DNA of 64,000 nt from Amaurobius ferox. Lineage: Eukaryota; Arthropoda; Arachnida; Araneae; Amaurobiidae. Shown here in pieces: positions 22,441-34,313 of the stretch. The stretch is taken from contig OX578133.1 in assembly GCA_951213105.1 (NCBI GenBank), forward strand, positions 138,551,203 to 138,615,202. Direction: 5' to 3'. The notes below the pieces were generated by a model. The model worked only from the letters and a program-made list of their open reading frames with translations. It was not told where the DNA came from and ran no database searches. Positions within the stretch are counted from its first letter, which is position 1, and every line of letters starts with the position of its first letter. The translations under genes and the position numbers were made by a program.

Positions 22441-24684
22441 TCAGCTGGAAAGTTATGAGATCAAACCCAGTAGAGTCACTAAATGGGTGTTGGGTGTTAT
22501 AATATCTCCAGGAATCTATCGAAAATTATAGAAGTACTGATATTTGGATAAATAGGAAACAACACACACACGCATTGGTTATTTCTCCCTCCCAATTTTT
22601 TTTGTCGATGCAACTGATCAAACATACTGACCGCCTGAACATGTTAAATTTCACTATTTTCTAATACAGCGTAAATAAGGTACAATTTTAGTAGATGTTC
22701 CTATGAAAAGCATTGGCAAAATCTGGTCACAGCTGGACTTATCGAATCAATTTCTCTTCCTATCTCTTTACTTTCTTAATTTTTAAGTTTTTCTTCGTCA
22801 TGAATTACCAATTATTTGACCATCGTCATGGAGTGCCAATTATCACAATTATTTGACCATAATAAAATAATAATAACACATAGTTAACGAAAATCCATGC
22901 ACTGCTCTTTTGTCTCGTACAAAATATGATTTTTACATTTGTTCGAATTCGGATGAAAAGTCTTTAAATAATTGGATTTCGTACACATATCAATTTCATT
23001 GTGAAAAAAAAAATAATACAAGCATTTTTCTGACTGAAGTGTTTAAGGTCATCACATTTTTATTTATTTCTACTATTCTGACAACCATTTTTGAATTACA
23101 TTAAGGGAGTTATAAACTGTTTTCTAATTTATTTTATTATGTCGAAGTCAACGAGCATGACATTTTAAAGCAGTTCGATAAAAAATAGACAGGTTCCATT
23201 TACTTATTGTTATAGCTTTAAATATTGTTTAAAGATATTTTATCTAAAGTGAAAGCAAATTCAAGTTTTTTCCATTCACAAATTAGCTTGCCTCTGAAAT
23301 TTTACTGTGCATATATTAAAGTAAAGACAAATTATTTTAACTTAATTTAAATGGCTGAATTGCTACTGTCATCGTTAGAGAGGCCTTAAAGTATCTTCAA
23401 CGATGACAGTCTTAAATATTTTTTTCTAAAAAGTTACCATAACTAGTTTTATTTAATATTATGTTCTTTTTATAGGAATAATGAAATCTAATCTATTATT
23501 TTACTCGGTAGAAATTTCAATATACTGTATGATGCACCTTTAAATTAAGATAATTGCTGCGGTATTCAATGCCTTTCTAGTGACAGCTACGGACTACGGA
23601 CCTGTCTTTGGGGCCAGTGACGTCATTCGCGAAGGGAGAGGGCACTTTTCGCTGTTCACGTATAATCTTTGCTAACCTTTTCTTTCAGTAGACCTTGTGG
23701 CACACCCAGGTATTGATTGATACCGGACAGAAATAGGGCACCTAACCATTTGGCTGGGTTATGCATAACAAGTCATCGCGATATTAGGAAAATAATGTTG
23801 GCGCATTTCTAAAGGATCAAAGTTATTTGTCAACCACAAGTCATGTTCATATCTATAGTGGGGAGAAAAATATAGTTGGATCTTAGACGGGGGGGGGGGG
23901 GGGGGAGTTAGCTATATTTGTAGATTAGTGACTTGGGGACAGGGGACCTAACATTTTTCAGGGACCAGTGATACTCCCATACATTTGTAGATCGTACCAC
24001 AACTTTCTCCACCTTTTAATCTAACATTCAATGATTATTTTCTTTACCATGAGTATTTTTATTATATGTATATATATATATATATATATATTTCTTATAC
24101 TTTTAACTTCCTTCATTTAATTCATACTAGTTCCATTTATAGGGGTATATCTATCCTACTTTTTCTTCTTATTAGCAACACTTATTTTATCTATTACGAG
24201 ACGAGTGGCAATAGTTGATTTGCAATTTTCGAATCAGCACTTGTGCTCATAATCACATGGATATTTTCTCTGATAATTATTTGTTTTCTTTATCATTTTT
24301 AAATACTTTTATGCTTATCGGCCGAGTATATGAAGTTCATAGTTATTAACTATTTCTGTATTATTCAGAAACAAGCATTATTATTGGTTAATTTGGATGG
24401 ATACCCAGCCTTGACGACGAATCTATTCTAAATTGGCCCCCATCTTAAGCCTAGCGCTATTCCACTTTATCACATGATTGCCACGTCTTATTTTTATTTT
24501 TTAGAATTCTCATCATTGTTATCTGTTGATTATTCACTGATTGCTAGCTTTTAGTCATTGTTTCATTTTATGCTCCAATTAATTGTTGCATCTTTATTTT
24601 TTTACAGATTAGAAAGTCATGGTGCTTACTGCCCGGATTATTATTTTCTGTGCTAATTACTAATTAGTAAGTATATCAATATAA
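22441..24684. other. Unassigned AT-rich region
   Basis: No gene recognised. Notable items: a 12 bp perfect hairpin (ACTGTCATCGTT, 22-base loop, 23365-23410), a GC-richer patch with a TGACGTCA at about 23616, a G17 run at 23889-23905, and a short (TA)n at about 24066-24090. Confidence 0.35.
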
Positions 24685-25019
24685 TACAGGATGTCCTAAA
24701 AAGATTGAAACACGCTTTAATTCTTTACCTGTTGGAGATAAGTGGGCAATGTAAATTGCAAAAATGTTGAAAGTAAGGTAGGAAAACTACGTTAATGAAA
24801 TAGTCCTCCCATTAATTTTCAAACAGCTACACTTTTTAAATTTTTATACGACCCCCTATAAAAATTTAAAAGTGTAACTTTTTGAAAATTAATGGGATGA
24901 CTATTTCATTAACGTAGTTTTCCTACCTTACTTTCAATATTTTTGCAATTTACATTGCCCACTTATCTCCAGCAGGTAAAGAATTAAAGTGCGTTTCAAT
25001 CTTTTTGGGACACCCTGTA
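24685..25019. mobile_element. Palindromic MITE with TA duplication
   Basis: The element 24687-25017 begins CAGGATGTCC and ends GGGACACCCTG, with TA on both sides. The whole 331 bp is a near-perfect inverted repeat with arms of about 160 bp around a short centre. TA target and ACAGGGTGTCCC termini suggest a Tc1/mariner-type MITE. No ORF. Confidence 0.8.
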
Positions 25020-26134
25020 TAGTTTCCTTCTTTCTTACATGTCTAATTTTTGGTTTTATCTAGGTGTTACAATATATCTCTATTATTTTTTATAGAGATA
25101 TATTGTAATATATAAGTGTAACATATAGAGATATATTACATATATAAGAATAATTCAAATTTTTTTAATTTTGCCGCGAATCGGTCAAAACGTCCGCAAT
25201 TTTTGTAGCATAGCAAATATTTTTTTCTGGAAACATCTTAAAAAATCTGATGTGGGCAGCATATGGCCTTTTTTATAGAATGCAATGAATTCACTTCTTT
25301 CACAGAGAGAAAATGATGTATATGATCCACGGCACAATGTTTTTAAAGTTGAATTGCACATTTGGCACTTTTCTGGATAAAAACGCATGTAAAACTATTT
25401 CGAAATCCTAACTTATATTTCACATAACTATAGATTGACAATTATCAATACTGATAGCTCCAGCATAGAGTAAAATAGTCCATATAGTAAAATATTTTAA
25501 TAATTAATTTGTCAATTTGGCGTCATTCTCGGTACCTTGACGTCATTTTCGCCATTTTGTCGATTTTCGTTAATCTGGAGCCTTGACGATGATATTTCGA
25601 TAAATTAGCATTTAAGTGCGTCAAATTTATCGCCAAGTGTTTGTTGGCGAATTGTTAGGCGTCAAAATACAAACAAAACTATTACTCAAAGTATCTCTTC
25701 TTATGAATAGAACGAACTAGATCCACGAGAATGGTGTTAACAAATGTATTCCATGATACAACATATGAAAAGTGAACATATTTCATAATAGTTAATATTT
25801 TTAAATTTCATTCGGTTCATGCTAGCGTTTTAAAGTTTGTGTCAATCGTTGTTTAATGAAACATTACATAAGAAATGAATATTTAAGTAACACTACTGAA
25901 GGTTCTGGTTTATTGATGATTTTTTTCAAAATTTCTTTCGAAAATTTGCGGGTCTCCGTACAGTCGATTATGTTTAAAATTAATAGGCATTCAGTATTCA
26001 CCGATTGTAATTCTTGTTACCAAATTTCGTTCGAAACGCTCTATTCGTTCGTAAGACATCGTCTCCACACACATACAGATATTATCTCAAGAACGGGTCG
26101 GGATCAAACGGGGGAAGGTTGGCTTAACACTTAA
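25020..26134 (-). repeat. Family G repeat, copy G1 (reverse)
   Basis: Contains, in reverse, the CCCACATCAGATTTTT end (about 25240-25262) and the GAGACGAT and GACCGATT-like blocks of family G seen at 52729-53640. The 25160-25240 part matches the ~360 bp tandem unit at 28200 and 29410 (TTTTGTAGCATAGC). It has several TTGGCGTCA/TCGCCAA motifs at 25515-25660. No protein family is recognised. Confidence 0.5.
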
Positions 26135-26534
26135 CTATCGCCATCTGCCTACTGCCAACGAGATATTAAAAGGAGAAATAACCGTGCAGGGGTCTTTCCG
26201 TAGAGTAAAATCCCTTTTCGATGGGCGCTGGTCTGATTTTGCGCAATGCATCTTGGGTGATGGAAAGACCACAGACTAATAAAAACTAAACCACAGACTA
26301 ATATAGTATTCTGTGGGAAAGACATTCTTTGTCAAGGAGGGGAAGGAAATGGGTTATTTCTTTTGCAAGTCATTGTGTTTGTGTGTTGTATTACCACGTA
26401 GGCCGATTTTATTACAATTTTAAGTTGTTAATTTAACATTTTTGTCACTTCATTTACATGGTTGACATGTATTTAATCGTGTATTACAATTCTGGGCTGT
26501 GTACATTTGATTTTCCGATTGGGATTGTCTTAAA

Positions 26535-26570
26535 ATGACCGATTTGCTGAGTTTCTTGCAAACACAAAAG
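26535..26570 (+). CDS. Candidate first coding exon of a small gene
   Basis: ATG followed by eleven more codons (MTDLLSFLQTQK) ends exactly at a strong donor, AAG|GTACGT. The ~350 bp upstream are less AT-rich than usual and include GCAATGCATCTTGGG. A possible second exon (26819-26872) begins after CTGTTCAG in the same phase and reads ADLLDVLKQITLEIKYF then TAG, with an AATAAA overlapping its end. The 29-residue product contains two similar halves, TDLLSFLQ and ADLLDVLK. I recognise no family, and chance cannot be excluded. It could also be the 5' exon of a longer gene whose other exons I did not find. Confidence 0.25.
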
Positions 26571-26818
26571 GTACGTGAATTATTTCGATCCTAAAAGTAT
26601 TTAATCTATTGTTTTATTTAATATGCATATGTAATCGCAATAAACACCTTTAGAAATAAAGGATCTTGTCGTTTAGGATCCTTATCATGATTATAATTAC
26701 TCATTTGTATACTTAGAACTTTTAATTTTACTAATCTTAAGCCAATTTATTAGCTTGACATAAGCCAGTTGATTAGCTTGTTTGAGATAGAATTATTTTT
26801 AATTTTCTGTCTGTTCAG

Positions 26819-26872
26819 GCTGATTTGCTGGATGTGTTGAAGCAGATAACATTAGAAATAAAATACTTTTAG
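26819..26872 (+). CDS. Candidate second exon of the small gene
   Basis: Acceptor CTGTTCAG at 26811-26818; phase 0 join with 26570; stop TAG 26870-26872; AATAAA at about 26857. See the first exon for reasoning and doubts. Confidence 0.22.
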   Translation, partial: ADLLDVLKQITLEIKYF

Positions 26873-27713
26873 ATTATTTATACTGTGATTTTCTTTTTAT
26901 GTAAATGTGTTTATATAATGAATATGTGTATATAAAAATTGTTCGATTAAATTTTGTTTAGCTTTACTCATGTTTCATTATTTTCTTTGTCTAATTTATT
27001 TTTTATAGGACATTTTTTTTTCCTGGTAGGAACCATTATTGATTTTACAATTATTACAGGAGTTTTTTTTTCTCCTTAATTTCTGTAGTTTAAGTTACAC
27101 TTCTGCTAAAAGAATTTATCTGAAAGAAATATGTAAAATATGGAAGAGTTTATTTCTTAAATCTTTCATCTGCAACTTATAAATTGCAGTTGTATTATTA
27201 AAATTTACAAAAATTATCTTCTATGAAGAGTATAAAATATATCTGTGAAATAAAATCTGAGAATAAAATATATCTGTAGAGCGAAAATAATATTTAGTGT
27301 GAAAAAAAATCATGGAACTTCTTACTCTTTATTTGTTTTACATGATCATGTCAGAGGTAAGTGCATTTATAATTTCTATTTTATTAATATTACATATAAG
27401 AGTGCACTTGAATTTGAGTGTAAAAGTTTTTTGTAAGATCATGCATGCAAAATAAAATTCTTATTTTAAGTATAATTAGATATGGAATAAAATATAATTT
27501 TATTTAACTGTAATATCTTTTAATGATAAAGAAAACATTTATGCAAGGAAAAAGCATACAAATTTAAATTATTATTTTGAATGTAACTGGAGGTATAAAA
27601 ACGCATTAAAATTTTTTTATTTTGCTTTCAAAAGTCTTTATGTAAATGAAAATATGTTTTCCATTTAAATTGCATCACTTGTCATACCATTATCAGTCAA
27701 AAAAAAAAAAAAA
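26873..27713. other. Unassigned AT-rich region
   Basis: Poly-T and poly-A tracts (for example A16 near 27700) and no coding signal. Confidence 0.4.
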
Positions 27714-27956
27714 ATAAAGAATCCTTCCTTCATCCCGAATTCTCGTCCTGTAACGTTGCTTTTCCTGCATGACAGGGCGTTAGCAATCGCGATACGGGTG
27801 TTTACATTGGGTCTACGGAAGCTTTCCTTCTTTACGGTTAGAGATTATTTGTCGGGATGCTTGAAACGTTCTCTTTCGTCGAAACTCCAATTTGAGTTTT
27901 CGGCCCCGTCACAATACTTTCCCTATACATTATACTATGTACATAGGGAAAGTAAA
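27714..27956 (-). repeat. Family G repeat, partial copy G2 ending in a GGAAAGT palindrome
   Basis: The reverse strand reads GGAAAGTATTGTGACGGGGC and on through the CGTTTCAAGCATCCC block of family G. At about 27917-27952 it folds into ACTTTCCCTATAC..TAGGGAAAGT, the same palindromic start as at 52729-52762. Confidence 0.55.
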
Positions 27957-28327
27957 AATGATCAACACCCTTTAAGACATACAATAAAATGTGTTCCCAA
28001 AGATCTGAGAAAAGGACACTTGTGTGGAGACTCCACCATTCCGGCATATATTACGATTATATTCCGGGGGCTTTTGAAGGATTCCATCGCAAACTATTTT
28101 TTAAATGTCTATAAATGTGGAGTTTCTTGAAAACATATAGTTCTAGTATTCTAAAAATTGGTTAATTAAATTTGTTGGGTAAGAATAAATATAAAATAAT
28201 TATTAACGTGGCATATTTAAGAATAATAAAGTTTTTTAATTTTGCTGCAGCCGGGTAAAACGGCTGCCATTTTTGTAGCATGGCCAATTTTTATTTTTCT
28301 GGGAATTTCTGAAAAACGATCAACACT

Positions 28328-29235
28328 ATCTAAGGCAGAGGTCGCCAAAGTGGTCTATATAGACCCCCAGGGGTCTATTTAACAAAAGCGGGGGTCGATC
28401 TGAGCCAGGGGGTCGATTGGGGGTCGAAGAAAAAACAGTTCTTAATACGAAAATCACACATACGTAATCGCGATGATCGTAAAATTTGTGAATTTTTTTA
28501 TAATTGGCTTAATATCAGTTTTTTTATAGATCTTCATTGCTACGTAAGGATTATCAGTATTTTACAAATCTGCGACAATTAGAAATAAAAGAAGAAGACT
28601 TGGAAATATATACAGGTCATCTTCAAAAATTGAGCGACGATTTTAAACTGCGCTTTGTTGATTTGGAAAACATTGACATCCCTGATTGGATTATTGTGCC
28701 ATTTTCTGCTCAAATTGAAAACGTGGACATCAACCTGCAAGATGAGCTTGCTGAATTATTATCGGATCTTGAAGCAAAGACGCTTCTTAGAAATTTAACA
28801 ATAAGCAAATTTTGGACAAATATAAATATAATGCAAAAATATGTAAAACTTTGTGAAATAGCTCAACCGTTTATGCTAGCATTTCCAAGTTCCTATATGG
28901 TTGAAGCCGGTTTCAGTCACGTAAATTCAATCTTAACCAAGTACAGAAATAAATTAAATGTGGAGCTTCGAGGGGATTTAAGATTAAAATTGACTAATTT
29001 TGAACCAAATATAGCGAACCTTGCAAAAATACACCAGGCACACCCATCTCATTGATTAAGAAGCAATAAATCTGTAGTTACTTTACTTATTATTTCTACT
29101 TATTTATAATTACTCATTATTTAATAAATATTAAGGTTTTTTAAATTATATAGGGGTCGATGATCAAAAAAGTTTGGTTTTTTAAATTATATAGGGGTCG
29201 ATGATCAAAAAAGTTTGGCGACCCCTGATCTAAGG
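28328..29235 (+). mobile_element. Non-autonomous hAT transposon with 8 bp TSD
   Basis: The element 28336-29227 starts CAGAGGTCGCCAAAG and ends TTTGGCGACCCCTG, a typical hAT inverted pair. ATCTAAGG is duplicated at 28328-28335 and 29228-29235, and the uninterrupted unit at about 29500 has a single CTATCTAAGGCATAC there. A 33-base segment ending in GGTCGATGATCAAAAAAG is duplicated near the right end. At 892 bp it keeps only the 3' part of the transposase gene. Confidence 0.88.
28522..29055 (+). pseudogene. hAT transposase C-terminal fragment (ZBED/SCAND3-like)
   Basis: About 172 residues remain of a ~600-residue transposase. The end, with QPFMLAFPSSYMVEAGF, SHVNSIL and the R.KL.VELRGDLRLKL block, is the hAT C-terminal dimerisation region as found in domesticated ZBED5/SCAND3-like proteins and their parent transposons. 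The N-terminal BED finger and the catalytic core are missing, consistent with an internal deletion that left both transposon ends. The frame has no ATG at its start and opens from an intron-like T-rich stretch, TTTTTTTATAG, so the preserved piece may have been a last exon. The surviving ORF is undamaged, implying a fairly recent copy or mobilisation in trans. Confidence 0.8.
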
Positions 29236-30205
29236 CATACAATAAAATTGGGGGGGGGGAAAGAACACATATGTGGAGCCCCCATCATTCCGGTATATAT
29301 TAGAATGGTATTTGGAGGGCTTTTAAAGAATCCCATCATTATTTTGACGCATAAAAATTAACATAAAATTATTATCAACGTCAAATATCCAATAATAATA
29401 TATATTTTTTAAATTTTGCCGGGGATCAATCAAAATGGCCGCCATTTTTGTAGCATAGCCAATTTTTTTTTCTGGGAATACCTAAAAATGATCAATGCCC
29501 TATCTAAGGCATACAATAAAATGTTTTACCAAAGTTTTGAGCAAAGGGACACGTATGTGGAGCCCCCATCATTCTGGTATATACTATTACGACGATATTC
29601 GGAGAGCTTTTAAAGGATCCTGTCACATAAATTAGTTTTCGAAATGTCTATAAATGTGAAATTTCTTGAAAACAGATAGTTCTAGCATTCTAAAAATTTG
29701 CTAATTTTATTGTGGCTAATAATTGGCTAATTTATTTCATAAGAATATGCATAAAGTGAATATTCACGTGACGTATTTTTAAGAATAATCAAATCTTTGT
29801 TCAGGGCCGGTCAAAAAGGTCGCCATTTTTGTGCATAGCCAATTTTTTTTCTGGGCAACATTAAAAAAAAATGATCAACACTCTCAAAGAGATACAATAG
29901 AATGTGCTGTTCCCAAGGACTTGAGAGAAGGTTAAGTGTGGATACCTCTCGATCACTGACATTTAATACAGCAGTGTTTGGAAAGTTTGTACCTCTGAAA
30001 GAAAGAACCTCACAAAGTATTCTACAAATATTACAAAAACAAAACAATAGAATATCTGAGGAACTGTTGTTTATATGATCCTGATCAATCTTTTACTCAA
30101 TTTCTAATGTAAAATTACTATAAAATTTTTTAAATATTTACTTTGTTTTGAAAGAAGCTCCCTCTTAATTACCATTAAAAATTACCAAAAACTGTGAGTA
30201 ATTTA

Positions 30206-31225
30206 AACAAGAAAGATCAATCATGCATAAAGCATTGATTATGAAACACTTTCCAACTTCAATGCAATTTTATATAAACATCTCTGAAATGCGATACATT
30301 CCTCGGTAATATTTTTAAAATTATCACAATACTACATTAATTTATTATATTTGAAAACTTCATGGAAGAAAATGAACTTCATTCAAATGGCGGCATTGAA
30401 ATATAAACGACCTGGTTTAAACATCTCTAAAATGCGATACATTCCTCGGTAATATTTTTAAAATTATCATAATACTACATTAATTTATTATATTTGAAAA
30501 CTTCATCGAAAACAAATGAACTTTATTCAAATAACGTCATCGAAATATAAATCGCCTCTCTATAAAAACAGCATTTCATTCATAAACATTTTTCCAATCG
30601 TTTCAATCATCACAATACTATAATAATTTATTTTATTTAAAAATTTGAAAAATTGTTATCTACCATATTTATTTTAAAATGTGAAACCTCTCTTACATAT
30701 AAATAATTCAACTCTTGGAAAGATATTTATTATATAATATATCTCTTTCTTTCTGGAGGATATAGTAATAGTCAGAATTTAATTGAATTTGTTTTTTCCC
30801 TATATTAAATAATTTTTATTTAAAAAACCACATAACATATTTTACTGAAATTTTTTTATATATTTTATGGGATAATTTGAATATTTTCTAAAATTTTCGA
30901 AGTAATTCGTGAATTTTAAATTTGCTTAAGCAAATTTAAAATTCACGAATTACTTCGAAAATTTTAGAAAATATTTGAAAAATTAGGTCCCATAGGGTTT
31001 AATGTATTCATTTTTTCAACCCGGGTTCAATCGAAAACTAATTGGGTGATATTATTCATTTATATTCCCATAGGTCCCACAGACCGTCTGAAAAACATAC
31101 TAAAATTTCATTTTGATAAAGTCATTTTTACGGCAGTTATCGTGCTAACGGACAGATAGACAGACAGACAGACAGACAGAATGAACAAAGTCATAAACAC
31201 TTTTCAACTATGTTGTAAAGTGTTA
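30206..31225 (+). mobile_element. DINE-1/Helentron-like repeat, copy C
   Basis: Same termini as copy A, with GACAGACA repeats at 31150-31178. It shares with copy D an internal segment (TTGTTATCTACCA, GATATTTATTATATAATAT) absent from A, B and E, defining two subfamilies. A 96 bp perfect palindrome lies inside at 30880-30975. Between 29991 and 30205 nothing is recognised. Confidence 0.6.
30880..30975. repeat. 96 bp perfect palindrome inside DINE-like copy C
   Basis: Two 48 bp arms meet without a spacer at GCTT|AAGC (30927/30928). The left arm matches the normal family sequence; in the other copies the right arm is absent. Confidence 0.9.
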
Positions 31226-31657
31226 AAAATAGTTCATTTTAGCAAATTAAAAATGGTTTCATCCGCTTCCTCGTGTAAAAATGCATACAAAATGACTACT
31301 TGCGTGAGCAAATAAAGCCCGCTTAACAAACAACAATTCAAATTATTTTAAACATTTCTGTTTGTTCATTTGTAGAAATTCGACGATTTTTTTTTATTTA
31401 TTCCTAAGTTGCATTTGCCGTTCGTTCTTTTCTCCAGTTGATACATGGTAAACACCGCATCACACAATATTGACTTTATTATTGACTTCTATTTTAACTA
31501 AGTTTTATGTTTACTGAATGTGTGTGTGCCTTCTATTCTTCGGTTTCCATGGTGAATATTCATTCATTTAAAAGCCGCATACTTTTAAGCGTCATTTAGC
31601 ACGAGAAAGCATATTTTGCGAGATTTTGTATTTCTACGCTTTCTTGGATATGACGGT

Positions 31658-31816
31658 ATGATCTGCATAATAATATTGATATTCATTAGATGCGTCGCCG
31701 ATGCTTCGCATTTTAACTTTGCTGATGTAGAACTTACTACAATTGTGAAACCTCGAACGAAAGATTGCTTCTACCAGTTTGCTGAAGTAAGGCAAATTTT
31801 GAGGTTTGAATTCAGG
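31658..31816 (+). CDS. p24/TMED-family protein, exon 1 (signal peptide and start of GOLD domain)
   Basis: First of four exons (53, 36.7, 59.3 and 79 codons including stop; 227 residues in total). p24 proteins are type I membrane cargo receptors of the early secretory pathway, cycling between ER and Golgi in COPII/COPI vesicles. This exon gives a hydrophobic signal peptide (MICIIILIFIRCVADA), then VKPRTKDCFYQ with the first GOLD-domain Cys, and LRFEFR. It ends AGG|GTGAGA, phase 0. The assembled protein has the paired Cys (DCFYQ, YEICLD), a coiled-coil stretch, one transmembrane helix and a short tail. It resembles the gamma (TMED1/5-like) group but lacks the RKSDG-type stretch, so it may be a diverged paralogue. 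Upstream ATGs exist in the 5' leader. The ATG at 31658 was chosen because it starts the signal peptide. Confidence 0.75.
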
Positions 31817-33480
31817 GTGAGAAATATAGTCCTTTTATTCTAATCTTTAGTATTTTGACCGATTCTAAATGCAAACTTTTAGTTATATAATTGTTCCGTT
31901 TTTCTAACGTTTTTTAACAAATTTATGAAGTTGTGACGCCCTGCTCTATTTTTAGAGGAGGGGGGGGGGGGGTTAAGAAGATATATCACGATGAGTATAT
32001 TGTTATTAATTTTTACGATGAAAATATTTTTTGATTCTAAATTAATTTTAATATTGTTTCTGTTAGGTGTTTTCATGAATTTTCCTTTGCGTTACAAGTT
32101 TTGATCATGTATGCACAAGATGTTCTCCAGGAAGGCATTTCTTTTTTCGAAAAACTTTTAAGGGCATTCTTATTCGTATTTCTGTTGCGCTCGTCTGAAT
32201 GGCAAATTATGAATCGCTTCGTGTGATTGTAGTAGTGGAACTAGAGATTTGGCGATATTTTGGCGTATTTTTTAAATACATATTTTGTAATAAACTGGTT
32301 TACAACGTAAAATGCAACGCAAATCAAGATAAATAAGTATACATACGTTTTGGAAATCAACTGATTTTCCTTCCTCAGTGCAAAAGATCTGGACCTAAAG
32401 ACCCAAATAAGAGCAAGGTAATGTCGGTCAAACTGAAATAGTTAAATACATACTATGTGTTCGTTGGTATATCCACTAGAGTAATAAGACATTTTATAGT
32501 AGAAATTTTATAGTTGTAATAAACCTACTACTATAAAGTTTCTACTTTCAATTTATATTTATATCATATTCATTTAAAACAATTTTATAGTGAAGAATCA
32601 CAGACAAACAATTCTAATTTAAAATAACATTTAATTTAAAATGTCTATTCATGACTTCACAATTAATCTCCCAAAAATAGCTAAATAATAATAACTTGTG
32701 AATGATTTAGTTTCAGTATCTTGAGAAAAACATTTTGCGAATCAATACAAAAAGGGTAAAGTTTTGATTTCATAGATATGAAAATCATAAATATAATTTT
32801 TTTTTATCAATAATGCTTATTATAGAAATTCTATCTTATTCTAGTTTTTCCTCAGTCTATTGAAATATAAAATTTCATGGGATGCGGTAATACGTCCTAT
32901 GATTACTAGTCCACCGTCCCTCAAAGATAGAGTGGGGGAAAGGGGGGGGGGGGGAGGGAGGGAGAGAGAGAGAAAAGGACAGAAACATTTTCTAGAATGT
33001 AATAAAATGTTTATTTTCGTTCAAATTTTAGAAAATCAATATTTTCTCTATCTTGTAGTTTGATAGATTTTTATAATTATTTTAAGTAAGTATATATCAT
33101 TTGAAAGGCCCATTTTGTTAGCTTGTCGCCTGTCCTGCTTCATGACGATATGCCATTCTCTAGAAAGTCAGATAGGGCCAAGATAAATCGGACTAATCTC
33201 GTTTTGGGGAAACATTAAACAAATTTTGGGGAAGTCTTGAATTTTATAAAGTCACATACACCTAGGCAGCTAGTATTTTTTTTTTCTTTTACATTTTTTA
33301 AAAGCACGATGTCTCAAAAATATTCTGTTCAAATTCCATAAAGAAATACGTAGAAATGGCTATAGCGATTACACTGACAATTGCTCGAGACTGCGTTCTC
33401 AAAACTTCAAACGTATTTTTTTTTAATCAATTTTTAAAAATTGGTTGTCATCATATCTTAGTAAATTCTTGACCGATTTA
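31817..33480. other. TMED intron 1, first part, no further gene seen
   Basis: AT-rich intron with G homopolymers at 31960-31972 and about 32941-32954, the latter followed by a GA-rich tract to about 32975. A spliced-looking 39 bp segment near 32379-32417 was considered and not accepted. Confidence 0.45.
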
Positions 33481-33485
33481 TTTAT

Positions 33486-33750
33486 TTTTCCATCACCCAG
33501 ATCGTCCAACCCACCCGAAGGTGTAAGATAACTGTTGTCGGCCAGGATAGTGTCACTTAATTTAGACCGGAACCCAATGGGGGTGGCAACCACAGGGACG
33601 GTACCATCCTTCCCCTAACCCACCACTTCTCGGCTGCGCTGATGAGCCCTCAGATTTTAATGTACCCATACTCCGCGTAGAGACAAGACGACATTGTTTT
33701 GGGCGGCTCCAGGGATCGAACCCGGGTCTACTGTATGCGGGCGGATTTTG
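33486..33750 (-). repeat. tRNA-derived SINE, family 1, near full-length
   Basis: The minus strand has the tRNA-like head ending GGGTTCGATCCC (about 33713-33724). The body shares AATTTAGACCGGAACCCA, GCATCCACAGGGAC-like and CATACTCCGCG blocks with 61745-62028, 63763-64000 and the truncated copies at 43164 and 47763. The 3' end in element orientation is at the left. Confidence 0.7.
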
Positions 33751-34308
33751 CTTGCGGCATTTCTTGTCATTTTATCGTTCAAAATCAACAATATTTGGAG
33801 CAAAAAGTAGTTGATTTTCGTTTCCATGGCCGCCATTTTTTATCATATTGAATATAAAAAAAAATCCTACCATGCTAACTGTGTATAGTTTGAAACTTTA
33901 AGATATACGTTATTTTTTTTTTATATTAGATGAAACTTAAAAGATATTCTGCCAACCTTGAACAAAAATTCGTTTGATAAAGATTGCTGCTATTCGCAGA
34001 ATGAGACGTTTTTCTTCAATGCAAATTTCGTAATTTGCATTTCATTATATGTATTTTTTAATAAAAAATGCGTTTTATATCGAGCATCCAGAGATTAAGT
34101 AGAAGTTATTTCCTTTATGAATACTGAATCAAAGTTTAGATACTCTGTGTGTTGTGTATGTGATGGTGGAAAGTTGCACCAGAGCAGTTCAGTAACAACT
34201 TTTGGTCTTATTCAAAAACTTTACAATTCCTTTTCTGATGGTTCAAATCAATGTTGGACAATAATGCTTCAGTGCCTTAAAACTGAAACAGCATGACAAT
34301 CTGTATTG
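33751..34308. other. TMED intron 1, unassigned
   Basis: AT-rich, no gene recognised. It ends at the Gypsy target site. Confidence 0.4.
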
Positions 34309-34313
34309 GTAGT
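34309..34313 (+). repeat. Gypsy target-site duplication, left
   Basis: GTAGT, repeated at 42541-42545 beyond the right LTR. Confidence 0.85.

Larger units (their letters stand above)
27957..29990 (+). repeat. Tandem array of ~360-380 bp units, interrupted by hAT
   Basis: Units start at ATGATCAACACCC-type sequence at about 27957, 28316, 29487 and 29868 and contain GCATACAATAAAATG, GTGGAG..CCATCATTC.GGTATATA, TGTCTATAAATGTG and the TTTTGTAGCATAGCCAATTTTT block. The second unit is shorter and carries the hAT insertion; the third unit is uninterrupted at the same point. The fourth is partial. Confidence 0.7.

Noticed and set aside
23365..23410. microRNA precursor
   Set aside because: A perfect 12 bp stem with a 22-base loop is too short; pairing does not extend beyond the arms.
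27838..28130. Overlapping open frames on both strands at 27756-28130
   Set aside because: They fall in family G and tandem-unit repeat sequence and resemble no protein.
32379..32417. 39 bp exon between CTTCCTCAG and GTAATG in TMED intron 1
   Set aside because: Including it would insert residues between FEFR and VIDAS, where p24 proteins have no insertion; splice signals alone are not enough.
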